From Acidobacteriota bacterium (GTDB lineage: Bacteria > Acidobacteriota > Blastocatellia > Pyrinomonadales > Pyrinomonadaceae), in assembly GCA_020199775.1 (NCBI GenBank), contig JAIVJZ010000056.1, forward strand, positions 1 to 64,000: a DNA stretch of 64,000 nucleotides. Reading direction: 5' to 3'. Positions 9,988-17,889 of the stretch are shown piece after piece. Numbering within the stretch: the first letter of the stretch is position 1; every line of letters begins with the position of its first letter. The translations under genes were made by a program, and so were the position numbers. The notes beneath the pieces were generated by a model. The model made no database searches. It was not told the DNA's origin and saw only the letters and a list, made by a program, of their open reading frames with translations.

Positions 9988-12371
9988 AGCCGCTCGCCAT
10001 CGTCATCCCCTGGTTCGGGGCGGAGTTGAAAGGCGGAGCCGAACAACAGTCCTTTCAAATCGCGACGCGGCTGGCCGCGCGCGGCCACGAGGTGGAAGTC
10101 TTAACTACCTGCTGCCGCTCGTTTCAGGACGACTGGGCGACGAACCATCTCCCGCCGGGACTCGTGCGCGAGCACGGCATAGGCGTCCGCCGCTTCCCCG
10201 TCGGCGCGCGCGACGCGGAGGCTTTTGATCGGGTCAACGCGAAACTGCTCGCGCTCACGCTGCGCGATCTGCGCGCGGGCGTCTCTCCGCTCTCCGACGC
10301 CGATGCCGAAATCTTCACGGGCGAGAACATCAACTCGCCCGCGCTCGTCGAACACCTGCGCGCGCACGGCGACGATTATCGCGCCTTCATCTTCATCCCC
10401 TACATGTTCGCCACGGCCACACGCGGGTTGCCGCTCGTCGCCGGGCGCGCGTACCTGCAACCGTGCCTGCACGACGAACCGGCGGCTTACCTCCCGGCCG
10501 TCGAAGAGTTGTTTCAACGCGCGCGGCTCGTGCTCTTCAACTCGGACGGCGAGCGCGAACTCGCCGCACGGCTCTACGGCGCGTCCGTCTTCCCGCGCGG
10601 CCTCGTCGTCGGCGAAGGCATCGAACGGATCGCCGCCGCGCCGCAACAACTCGCGGGCGCGCTCCCCGCCGAACTTCGCGACAACGGCGGCAACAGCGCG
10701 CCCTTCGTCCTCTATCTCGGCCGCAGGGATGAGGTGAAAAACACCGGCCTGCTCGTGCGCGCCTTCCGTCGCTACAGGGAGCGCGCGCCGGAGTCGCAAC
10801 TAAAACTCGTCCTCGCCGGGGCGGGCGCGCACTCTTACGACGAACGCGAGCGCGGCATTTTTGATCTCGGCCTCGTCGGCGAAGAGACGAAAGCCGCACT
10901 GCTCGTCGCCTGCCGCGCACTGTTTCAACCGAGTCGCAACGAAAGTTTCTCGCGCGCCTTGATGGAGGCGTGGAGCTACGGCGGCCGCCCCGTCGCCGCG
11001 CACCGCGAATGTCTCGCCACCGCGCTCGCGGTCGAGCGCGCGGGCGGCGGTTGGCTCGCGGCGGCCGAAGAAGAGTGGGCGCAACTTTTCTCACGCGTCG
11101 CCCACGGTTCGGACGTGGAACTCGCCGCCGCGGGCGCGCGTGGTCGCGCCTATGCCGCCGAACACGCCGATTGGGACAAAGTCATCGCGCGTTACGAAGA
11201 GTTGCTTCGCCCGCGCGCAGAGGAACTGAAGGCGCGGGGATCGTGCGCGGCGCAAACTTCGACGCGCACGCCCGCCGCGATTCACCAACTGCTCCCGGAC
11301 ATCGTCTACGGCGACGCGATCTCGAACCAGGCGATAAATATTCGCGACCACCTGCGCGGTCGCGGCTACGCGTCGGAGATTTTCGTCAAACGGCGCGAGG
11401 CGCGGCTGGAAGGCGAGGCGCGCTTGTTCGATCCCGCGCTCGTCGCCCCCGCCGACGCGCTGCTCTATCATCATTCCATCGGCTCGGAACTGACCGCGTT
11501 CGCCGCCCAACACGCGGGCGCGAAGTGTCTCGTCTATCACAACGTCACCCCGGCCGAATATTACGCGCCCTACCGCCCCGGCTTCGCGTGGATGCTTGAG
11601 ACGGGGCGCGCGCACCTGCCGCGCCTCGCGCCGCACTTCCCCGTCTCCGCCGGCGACTCGGCTTTCAACGCGGCCGAACTCGCGGCGTGCGGCTTCGAGA
11701 GTCCCGGCGTGCTGCCGATCATCTGCGACCCCACGAAGTGGAATTTGCGCGCCGACGCCGCCCTCATGGATCGCTTGCAGGACGGGCGCGTTAACCTGCT
11801 CTTCGTCGGGCGCATCGCCCCGAATAAGAAGCAGGACGAACTCGTCGAAGCCTTCGCGCACTATCACCGCCTCGACGCCGATTCTCGTCTCGTCATCGCG
11901 GGCGCGGGGCGCGCCTCCGATCCCTATTACACGCGCCTCGTCCGCAGCATCGCCGCGCGTGGCCTGAGCGAGCATGTCCTCATCACCGGGCAAATCACGG
12001 ACGCCGAACTGCTGGCCTACTACCGCACGGCGCACCTATACTGGTCTCTGAGCGAACACGAAGGCTTCGGCGTGCCTCTCGTCGAGGCGATGTGGTTCGA
12101 CGTGCCCGTGCTGGCCTACCGTAGCGCGGCCGTGCCGGAGACTCTGGGCAAGGCCGGGGTGATGTTCGACCGCAAAGATGATTTGCGCGCCGTGGCGGCT
12201 CTCGCTAAGCTGCTCACGCGCGGTGGCGACGACGATTTACGACGCCGCGCCGTCGCCGCCGGGCGCGCGCGCCGCGAGGCTTTCACGCCCGCGAGCATTC
12301 AACCGATTCTCGACGAGTTGATCGCCCGGATGGAGAGCGCGGCGCGGCAACGCCGTGGAGAGGTGGCATAA
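9984..12371 (+). CDS. Fused double glycosyltransferase (GT4-GT4)
   Basis: The 795-aa protein contains two complete GT-B glycosyltransferases in tandem. The first (about 1-410) opens with IVIPWFGAELKGGAEQ and has YLGRRDEVKN and the donor-site region FQPSRNESFSRALMEAWSYG. The second (about 430-790) has IVYGDAISNQAINI, the acceptor/hinge LLFVGRIAPNKKQDELVEAF and the E-x7-E-type segment SEHEGFGVPLVEAMWFDVPV. Such fusions build repeating glycans by adding two sugars in turn, acting at the cytoplasmic face. The start overlaps the preceding stop (ATGA at 9984-9987) and its 3' end overlaps the next gene by 17 bp. Sugar specificity cannot be read from the sequence. Confidence 0.92.
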   Translation: MKPLAIVIPWFGAELKGGAEQQSFQIATRLAARGHEVEVLTTCCRSFQDDWATNHLPPGLVREHGIGVRRFPVGARDAEAFDRVNAKLLALTLRDLRAGVSPLSDADAEIFTGENINSPALVEHLRAHGDDYRAFIFIPYMFATATRGLPLVAGRAYLQPCLHDEPAAYLPAVEELFQRARLVLFNSDGERELAARLYGASVFPRGLVVGEGIERIAAAPQQLAGALPAELRDNGGNSAPFVLYLGRRDEVKNTGLLVRAFRRYRERAPESQLKLVLAGAGAHSYDERERGIFDLGLVGEETKAALLVACRALFQPSRNESFSRALMEAWSYGGRPVAAHRECLATALAVERAGGGWLAAAEEEWAQLFSRVAHGSDVELAAAGARGRAYAAEHADWDKVIARYEELLRPRAEELKARGSCAAQTSTRTPAAIHQLLPDIVYGDAISNQAINIRDHLRGRGYASEIFVKRREARLEGEARLFDPALVAPADALLYHHSIGSELTAFAAQHAGAKCLVYHNVTPAEYYAPYRPGFAWMLETGRAHLPRLAPHFPVSAGDSAFNAAELAACGFESPGVLPIICDPTKWNLRADAALMDRLQDGRVNLLFVGRIAPNKKQDELVEAFAHYHRLDADSRLVIAGAGRASDPYYTRLVRSIAARGLSEHVLITGQITDAELLAYYRTAHLYWSLSEHEGFGVPLVEAMWFDVPVLAYRSAAVPETLGKAGVMFDRKDDLRAVAALAKLLTRGGDDDLRRRAVAAGRARREAFTPASIQPILDELIARMESAARQRRGEVA

Positions 12372-13440
12372 GCTCTTGAGTTCGACGACGAAAGAAACCG
12401 GGACGACGACGAAGCCCACGGCGCGCACGACGACGACGACGGCGACGGCGGGCGAGTCGTTGTTGACGACGACGGCAAACGCGCGCCCGCAGGAGAAGGA
12501 CGCGCCCGTGCTCGCCATCGTCGTGCCCTGTCTCAACGAAGAGCTCGTCGTCGGCGACACGGCGCGCCGCCTCTGCGAAGTTTTGCACAAGCTCTCGGCC
12601 GCGGGGAAAGTTGACGCGGCGAGTTTCGTCTATTTCGTCGACGACGGCAGCCGCGACGCGACGTGGGCGGTCGTCGAAGAACTGCACGCGCGCGACGCAC
12701 GCGTCAAAGGTCTCAAACTCGCGCGCAACGTGGGCACGCAAAACGCGCTGCTGGCGGGCTTGCTCGGCGTCAAAGAACACGCCGATTGCGTCGTCACGAT
12801 TGACGCGGATTTGCAGCAGGACGAAGCCGTCATCGAGACGTTTCTGGAGAAGTACGCGGCGGGCGCGCACATCGTCTACGGCGTGCGCCGCGGGCGCGGC
12901 GATTCCTATGTGAAGAAGGCGACCTCCGGTTTCTTCTACAACCTGATGCGGCTGATGGGCGCGCGGATCATCAAGCACCACTCGGAATACCGTCTCGTTT
13001 CGCGCAAGGCCATCGACGCCATCGCGGAATACCGTGAGTACAATTTGTTCCTGCGCGGCATCTTCGTGGACATCGGCTACAAATCCGAGGTCGTGCCGTT
13101 CACCGTCAGGCGGCGCGGCGCGGGCAAGTCGAAACACGATTTCAGGAAACTGGCCTCGCTCGCGCTCGACGGCATCACGTCTTTCAGCATCGTCCCCTTG
13201 CGTCTGGTGACGGTCGCCGGAATGCTCGTCTTCCTGTTCAGCGTGCTCATGACGCTCTTTTACCTGTATCACAAAATCAAGGGGCACACGCCGCCCGGCT
13301 GGGCGGGCACGATCATCCCGATCTACTTTCTCGGCGGCGTCCAAATCATGTTCCTCGGCATCGTCGGCGAATACATCGGCAAGATTTACCAAGAGACCAA
13401 AGCGCGCCCCCGTTACATCAAAGACACCGAACTGTTTTGA
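12355..13440 (+). CDS. GT2-family polyprenyl-phosphate sugar transferase, membrane-anchored
   Basis: The 361-aa protein starts with GTG at 12355, inside the upstream gene. After a Thr-rich leader (1-45) comes a GT-A domain: AIVVPCLNEE, VDDGSRD, the DxD-like VTIDADLQQD, and the catalytic-face segment YNLFLRGIF. Two membrane helices follow near residues 280-345 (VTVAGMLVFLFSVLMTLFYLY and YFLGGVQIMFLGIVGEYIG), the topology of DPM1/ArnC/GtrB-like enzymes that transfer a sugar from a nucleotide to undecaprenyl phosphate. This fits supply of lipid-linked sugars for GT-C enzymes encoded nearby. The stop overlaps the next start (TTGA, 13437-13440). Confidence 0.9.
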   Translation: MERWHKLLSSTTKETGTTTKPTARTTTTTATAGESLLTTTANARPQEKDAPVLAIVVPCLNEELVVGDTARRLCEVLHKLSAAGKVDAASFVYFVDDGSRDATWAVVEELHARDARVKGLKLARNVGTQNALLAGLLGVKEHADCVVTIDADLQQDEAVIETFLEKYAAGAHIVYGVRRGRGDSYVKKATSGFFYNLMRLMGARIIKHHSEYRLVSRKAIDAIAEYREYNLFLRGIFVDIGYKSEVVPFTVRRRGAGKSKHDFRKLASLALDGITSFSIVPLRLVTVAGMLVFLFSVLMTLFYLYHKIKGHTPPGWAGTIIPIYFLGGVQIMFLGIVGEYIGKIYQETKARPRYIKDTELF

Positions 13441-14336
13441 GTTCCACCCGGATCAAACCAGACCAGCCCGCACCGGCCGACACCGCGCCCGGCGATCTCT
13501 GCATCGTGTGCGGACGCCGCGCCGACGCCGCGCCGCTCTATCCCGGCATCCTCCGCTGTCGCGCCTGCGGCTACGTCTTCGCCGACATGCGCCTCACCGA
13601 CGAAGAACTTTTCAAGCTCTACGACGAAGAGTTTTTCACCGGCGCGGAATTCAGCGACTACGCCGCGGACGCGAAATTCTTCCGCAAAAATTTCGCCCTG
13701 CGCCTGCGGGAGATCAAAAAGTTTCTCGACCCCGCGCGCCACCGCCGGCTGCTTGAGATCGGCTGCGCCTACGGCTTCTTCCTCGACGTGGCGCGCGACG
13801 AGTTCGCGCGCGTCGAAGGCATAGACATCACCGACGCCGGGGTGCGTTACGCGCGCGAGGAGTTGAGGCTGAACGTCTTGCAGGCGGACTTTCTCGCGCA
13901 CGACTACGGCGCGCGGAAGTTCGACGTGGTCTGCATGTGGGACACCATCGAACACCTGCGCGAGCCGCACCGCTACGTCGAAAAGATCGCGGCGCACACG
14001 GAGGCGGGCGCGCTTCTCGCGCTCACCACCGGCGACATCGAAAGCCTCAACGCGCGTGTGCGTAAAGACCGTTGGCGGCTCATCCACCCGCCCACGCACC
14101 TCCACTATTTTTCCCCCAAGTCAATCGCGCAACTGCTCGACGCCCACGGCTTCGACGTGGTCTACAACCGCTACTGCGGCTTCTATCGCAGCATCGGCAA
14201 CATGGCTTACAACGTGCTCGTCCTGCGCCGGCAAAAGCCCGCGCTCTACCGGCCGCTCGAACGTCTCGGCGTCGGCGGCCTCGGCTTCTACCTCAACCTC
14301 TACGACATCATGTACGTCATCGCGCGGCGACGCTGA
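13437..14336 (+). CDS. Zinc-ribbon class I SAM-dependent methyltransferase
   Basis: The 299-aa protein begins with TTG overlapping the previous stop; the first ATG in frame would remove the zinc ribbon. N-terminal CIVC and CRAC pairs (residues about 20-45) form a zinc ribbon often seen in nucleotide-sugar or glycan methyltransferases. The Rossmann core has LLEIGCAYGFFLDVA (SAM motif I), VEGIDIT, and VVCMWDTIEHLREP (motif IV region). The C-terminal part retains SKSIAQLLDAHGF. In ABC-dependent O-antigen clusters, methylation can terminate the chain and be read by the Wzt C-terminal domain; its presence with that domain supports such a role here, though this is inference. Confidence 0.88.
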   Translation: MSSTRIKPDQPAPADTAPGDLCIVCGRRADAAPLYPGILRCRACGYVFADMRLTDEELFKLYDEEFFTGAEFSDYAADAKFFRKNFALRLREIKKFLDPARHRRLLEIGCAYGFFLDVARDEFARVEGIDITDAGVRYAREELRLNVLQADFLAHDYGARKFDVVCMWDTIEHLREPHRYVEKIAAHTEAGALLALTTGDIESLNARVRKDRWRLIHPPTHLHYFSPKSIAQLLDAHGFDVVYNRYCGFYRSIGNMAYNVLVLRRQKPALYRPLERLGVGGLGFYLNLYDIMYVIARRR

Positions 14337-14355
14337 CGCGGGAAGAGAGAACCTA

Positions 14356-14817
14356 ATGAGTACCAGAGAACAAGCCGCACAACTTCCGCATCGCAAATTT
14401 TTGGAGAGGCTCATTACTCTCAGCGAAGGAAGAACCACGCTCGACGGCAGGCTGCTGCCTTCCGCGCGCGACTTCATCGAGATCAGCGCAGGCATCAGCG
14501 GACTACATTTCAGGTATGTCGTCGGGCTGAAGAGAACCCGCGTCGAACTCTATATTGCCCGCCCGGATGCGACAGCCAACAAGAGAATTTTCGACGAGTT
14601 GGAATCTCATAAACGCAAAATTGAAGCCGATTTTGACGGGAAGTTAGTTTGGGACAGGCTTGAGGACAGCAAGAGCAGCCGAATTGCTTACCCCCTGTTG
14701 AATGGCGGCAGCGAAGGCGATGAAGCCCGTTGGGAGATGGTGCAGCACGCGATGATTGATGCGATGAGCCGTTTGGAGAAAGCCCTGCGGCCGTTTATTT
14801 CCAGACTACGCACCTGA
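14356..14817 (+). CDS. DUF4268-domain protein
   Basis: The 153-aa protein starts at ATG 14356. It matches the DUF4268 pattern: HFRYVVGLKRTRVELYI, NKRIFDELESHKRKIE, LVWDRLEDSKSSRIAY and AMIDAMSRLEKALRPFI at the C-terminus. DUF4268 is a presumed nuclease-associated domain often found with restriction systems; function is not established. It stands alone without the N-terminal domain that longer members have. Its base and codon use are visibly more AT-rich than both neighbours, and it interrupts an otherwise tightly overlapping glycan-gene run, so it is probably a recent insertion. It is followed after 6 bp by the YfhO-type gene. Confidence 0.8.
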   Translation: MSTREQAAQLPHRKFLERLITLSEGRTTLDGRLLPSARDFIEISAGISGLHFRYVVGLKRTRVELYIARPDATANKRIFDELESHKRKIEADFDGKLVWDRLEDSKSSRIAYPLLNGGSEGDEARWEMVQHAMIDAMSRLEKALRPFISRLRT

Positions 14818-14823
14818 AGCCGA

Positions 14824-17800
14824 ATGCCTGAAGCGAACACGCGCGAACATTCCGGCGAGACCGGCGAGTCGAGACCAGTGAAGCGTGCGTTGTGGCACGC
14901 GCTCGGCGTGGTGCTTTTCTACACGCTGCTCTTCGTCCTCTTCTTCGCGCCCGTCCTGTTCTCGGATTATTTGCTCGCGCCGGGCGACGGCATACTTTAT
15001 TTCCTGCCGAACTTTTACGCGCGGCGCGTGTTGTGGGACGCATCGGTGTGGGGCGGTTTCCCGGCGGTGGGCGATTCGCAGTTGATGATGTGGTATCCGC
15101 CCGCGCTCGCCTTTTCGTTCCTCAAATCATGGAACGCCTTTCTGCTCTCGGCCTACGTCCTCGCCGCGAGCTTCACTTACGCTTACTGCTACGCGCTGAC
15201 CCGCTCGCGCTTCGCCGCGACGGTCGGCGGCGTCTGTTACGGCATGTGCGGTTTCATCATCGCGCACCTCGGCCACGCCGCGCTCATTCATGCCGCCGCG
15301 TGGCTGCCGCTCTTTCTCCTGTCGCTGGAGAAACTGGCGCGTCGGGCAAGCGTCGAGCAAGGGGTAGACTTAAACGGTGCGCCACCGGGAGACCTCAACG
15401 TCGAGGGGCGCGGAGACGCGGGCGAGGCGCGACGCGAAGGCGCGCGGCGTGTGCGGCGTGCGAGTGGGCGCAGCTTCTGGTACGCCGCCGGTGCGGCGAG
15501 CGTCGCGTGCTGTGCGCTCGCGGGGCACCCGCAAATCTTCGTCTACACGCTCGTGCTCGGCGGCGCGTACGCGCTCGTGCGCGGGTGGCAAGCGGGCGGG
15601 CGTTGGCGTTACTACTTTCCGTGCGCGCTGCTCGTCTTGAACGGGACGGGGCTGGCGGCCATTCAGTTGTTGCCGACGGCGGAACTGGCCGCCGCGAGTT
15701 TGCGCGCATCGCTCGGCTTTGCCGAGTTTGTGTCTTACGCGCTGCCGCTCAGGCAGACGCCGATGCTTCTCTTCCCGTACCTCTTCGGCGGCTCGCCCGG
15801 CACGCTCTACGACATGCCCTACTTCGGCGCGTGGGGTTCGGAGGCGGGCGGCTGGGGCGCGGGCGAATTGAGCGGCTACCTCGGCTTGCTGCCGCTGCTT
15901 CTGGCATCAATCGGATTCTTTGCCACGAGGCGACGCGGGCCGGCGTGGTTCTGGCTCGCCGTGTGCGCCGTCGCCTTCCTGCTCGCACTCGGCGACGCGA
16001 CGCCGCTCGCGCGTCTCACTTATCAACTGCCCGTCATCAACAAGTTTCGCGTGCCCGCGCGCCACTTCATGGAACTGTCGCTCGGCGCGAGCGTGTTGGC
16101 CGCGTTCGGCGCGCACGCCGTTTTGGAGAAAGCGGCGTCGGGTCGTCTGCTCAGACGCACGCTCGTCGTCGCGGCCTGCTTGATGCTCGCTTGCCTCTGC
16201 GTGGTCGTCGCGCTGACCGATCAACTGAACGCGTCGGCGACCGAGCCGTTGCGGCGTCCGCTCAGTTTTCTGCCGTGGGCGAACCCGGCGACGGGCGTGC
16301 CGCTCATCGTGCTGCTCGCGGGCGCGGGCGCGCTCCTCTACTGGCACAAGCGTCCGCACTCGGCCGCGCGCCGCGCGCTCCTCGTCGCCGTGCTTGTGCT
16401 CGACCTCGCCAGCTTCACGTGGTTCTATGAATGGCACTACGACCCGCCTTACAAAGTTTATCAGTCGCCGCCGCTCGCCGCCGTGCCGCTGCGCGACGAA
16501 CTCACGGCGACGCACGGGCGTTTGCTGCCCGTGCGCGGCGGCACGGGGCGCGTCAGCGAGATTCCGCCCGACCTCTCGAAGCTCTGGAATTTTCCGAGCG
16601 CGAGCGGCTATGGCCCGTTCATCCTCACGCGCGTCAGCCGCCTGTTGACGATGCCGCCGCACGGCAGCATCGAGGACGCGTGGCGCGACCCGGCGAACCT
16701 CAGCCTCGACGTGATGGCCGTGCGCTACCTCTTCGTGCCGCGCGACCAAATCGAGCCGCCCGCGACCCCGGACGCGCACGGCGTCAAATGGACGCGCGGC
16801 GAATTCAACGTCTCGCTCGGTTCGGGTTGCGGCGCGCCGAACCCGAACGTCTTTCGGATCGAACTCCCGCGGGCGACGCGCGCGAACGTCGTCGCCGTCA
16901 CCAGCGCGCTCGCCTGTTCCGCCGCCGTCGCCGATCAAGCGGAAGTGGCGCGCATCGTCGTCACGAACGGGCGCGGGCTACCCTACACGACGAGTCTGCT
17001 GGCCGGGCGCGACACCTCCGAATGGGCTTACGACTGCGCCGACGTGCGCCCGACGTTGAAGCAGGCGCGCGCGCCCGTCTATCGCAGCTATCCGGTCACG
17101 CGCGGCGACGTGAAATGCGAAGGGCACGACTACGCGGCGCGTCTGCGTCTGCCCGCGACCGCCGAAATCGACCGCATCGAGGTTCAATGGACGGGCGGCG
17201 CGGGCGGCACGCTCTCGCTCAAAAAGATCAGCCTGCTCGACGAGAGCGACGGCAGTTCGTTCGCCGTCGTCCCCGTCGCGGGTTCGCTCGCCGACACGGC
17301 GCGCTGGCGTCACGTCACGGACATCAATTTTGAAAACAGCGGCTACGGCGCGATCAAACCGGAGGACGTGGGCGAGGCGAGCGTCTACGAGAATTTGCGC
17401 GCGCGCCCGCGCGCGTGGCTCGTCGGCAAAGTCCTGACCGTCACGGAAGAGGCCGCGCTGGGCGCGCTCCACTCGTCGCGGCTCGCGGACGGAAGCCCGT
17501 TCGACCCCGCGCAGGTCGCGCTCGTGGAAGAACCGCTCGACTTCACACCGCAAGCGCCGGACGGCGATGCGACGGCGCGCGTCACGCATTTGTCGGACGG
17601 GCGGATGGAGGTTGAAACGCGCGCGAACGCGCCCGCCTTTCTCGTCACGAGCGACGTGTTCTATCCCGGCTGGCAGGCGACGATTGACGGCGCGCCCGCG
17701 CGACTCGTGCGTGCGGACTACGCCCTGCGCGGCCTCGCCGTGCCCGCCGGAACACACACGGTTCGCTTTGAATTCCGGCCACGCTCTTTTTACAAGGGCG

Positions 17801-17889
17801 CGTTCCTCAGCGCGGCCTCTCTGCTCCTGCTCGCGGCGTCTGTTTTCTGGATGAATAGAAGAGCAACGCGCCGAGCGCACACAAGCTGA
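14824..17889 (+). CDS. YfhO-family polytopic membrane protein (GT-C like)
   Basis: The 1021-aa protein has an N-terminal membrane block of about a dozen helices (residues 20-560), beginning with LGVVLFYTLLFVLFFAPVLF and the acidic loop YLLAPGDGILYFLP, a large periplasmic part, and a C-terminal segment with FYPGWQATIDGAPARL and VPAGTHTVRFEFRP before a last helix. This layout is that of the YfhO family, thought to transfer sugars from polyprenyl carriers to surface glycans. Lipid-linked donors could come from the GT2 enzyme encoded upstream. Its last 83 bp overlap the 3' end of the convergent paralogue on the minus strand. Confidence 0.88.
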   Translation: MPEANTREHSGETGESRPVKRALWHALGVVLFYTLLFVLFFAPVLFSDYLLAPGDGILYFLPNFYARRVLWDASVWGGFPAVGDSQLMMWYPPALAFSFLKSWNAFLLSAYVLAASFTYAYCYALTRSRFAATVGGVCYGMCGFIIAHLGHAALIHAAAWLPLFLLSLEKLARRASVEQGVDLNGAPPGDLNVEGRGDAGEARREGARRVRRASGRSFWYAAGAASVACCALAGHPQIFVYTLVLGGAYALVRGWQAGGRWRYYFPCALLVLNGTGLAAIQLLPTAELAAASLRASLGFAEFVSYALPLRQTPMLLFPYLFGGSPGTLYDMPYFGAWGSEAGGWGAGELSGYLGLLPLLLASIGFFATRRRGPAWFWLAVCAVAFLLALGDATPLARLTYQLPVINKFRVPARHFMELSLGASVLAAFGAHAVLEKAASGRLLRRTLVVAACLMLACLCVVVALTDQLNASATEPLRRPLSFLPWANPATGVPLIVLLAGAGALLYWHKRPHSAARRALLVAVLVLDLASFTWFYEWHYDPPYKVYQSPPLAAVPLRDELTATHGRLLPVRGGTGRVSEIPPDLSKLWNFPSASGYGPFILTRVSRLLTMPPHGSIEDAWRDPANLSLDVMAVRYLFVPRDQIEPPATPDAHGVKWTRGEFNVSLGSGCGAPNPNVFRIELPRATRANVVAVTSALACSAAVADQAEVARIVVTNGRGLPYTTSLLAGRDTSEWAYDCADVRPTLKQARAPVYRSYPVTRGDVKCEGHDYAARLRLPATAEIDRIEVQWTGGAGGTLSLKKISLLDESDGSSFAVVPVAGSLADTARWRHVTDINFENSGYGAIKPEDVGEASVYENLRARPRAWLVGKVLTVTEEAALGALHSSRLADGSPFDPAQVALVEEPLDFTPQAPDGDATARVTHLSDGRMEVETRANAPAFLVTSDVFYPGWQATIDGAPARLVRADYALRGLAVPAGTHTVRFEFRPRSFYKGAFLSAASLLLLAASVFWMNRRATRRAHTS

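Noticed and set aside
4782..12371. Many long Arg/Ala/Pro-rich frames on both strands of GC-rich genes
   Set aside because: They mirror the codon bias of the real genes and lack domains, ribosome sites or normal composition.
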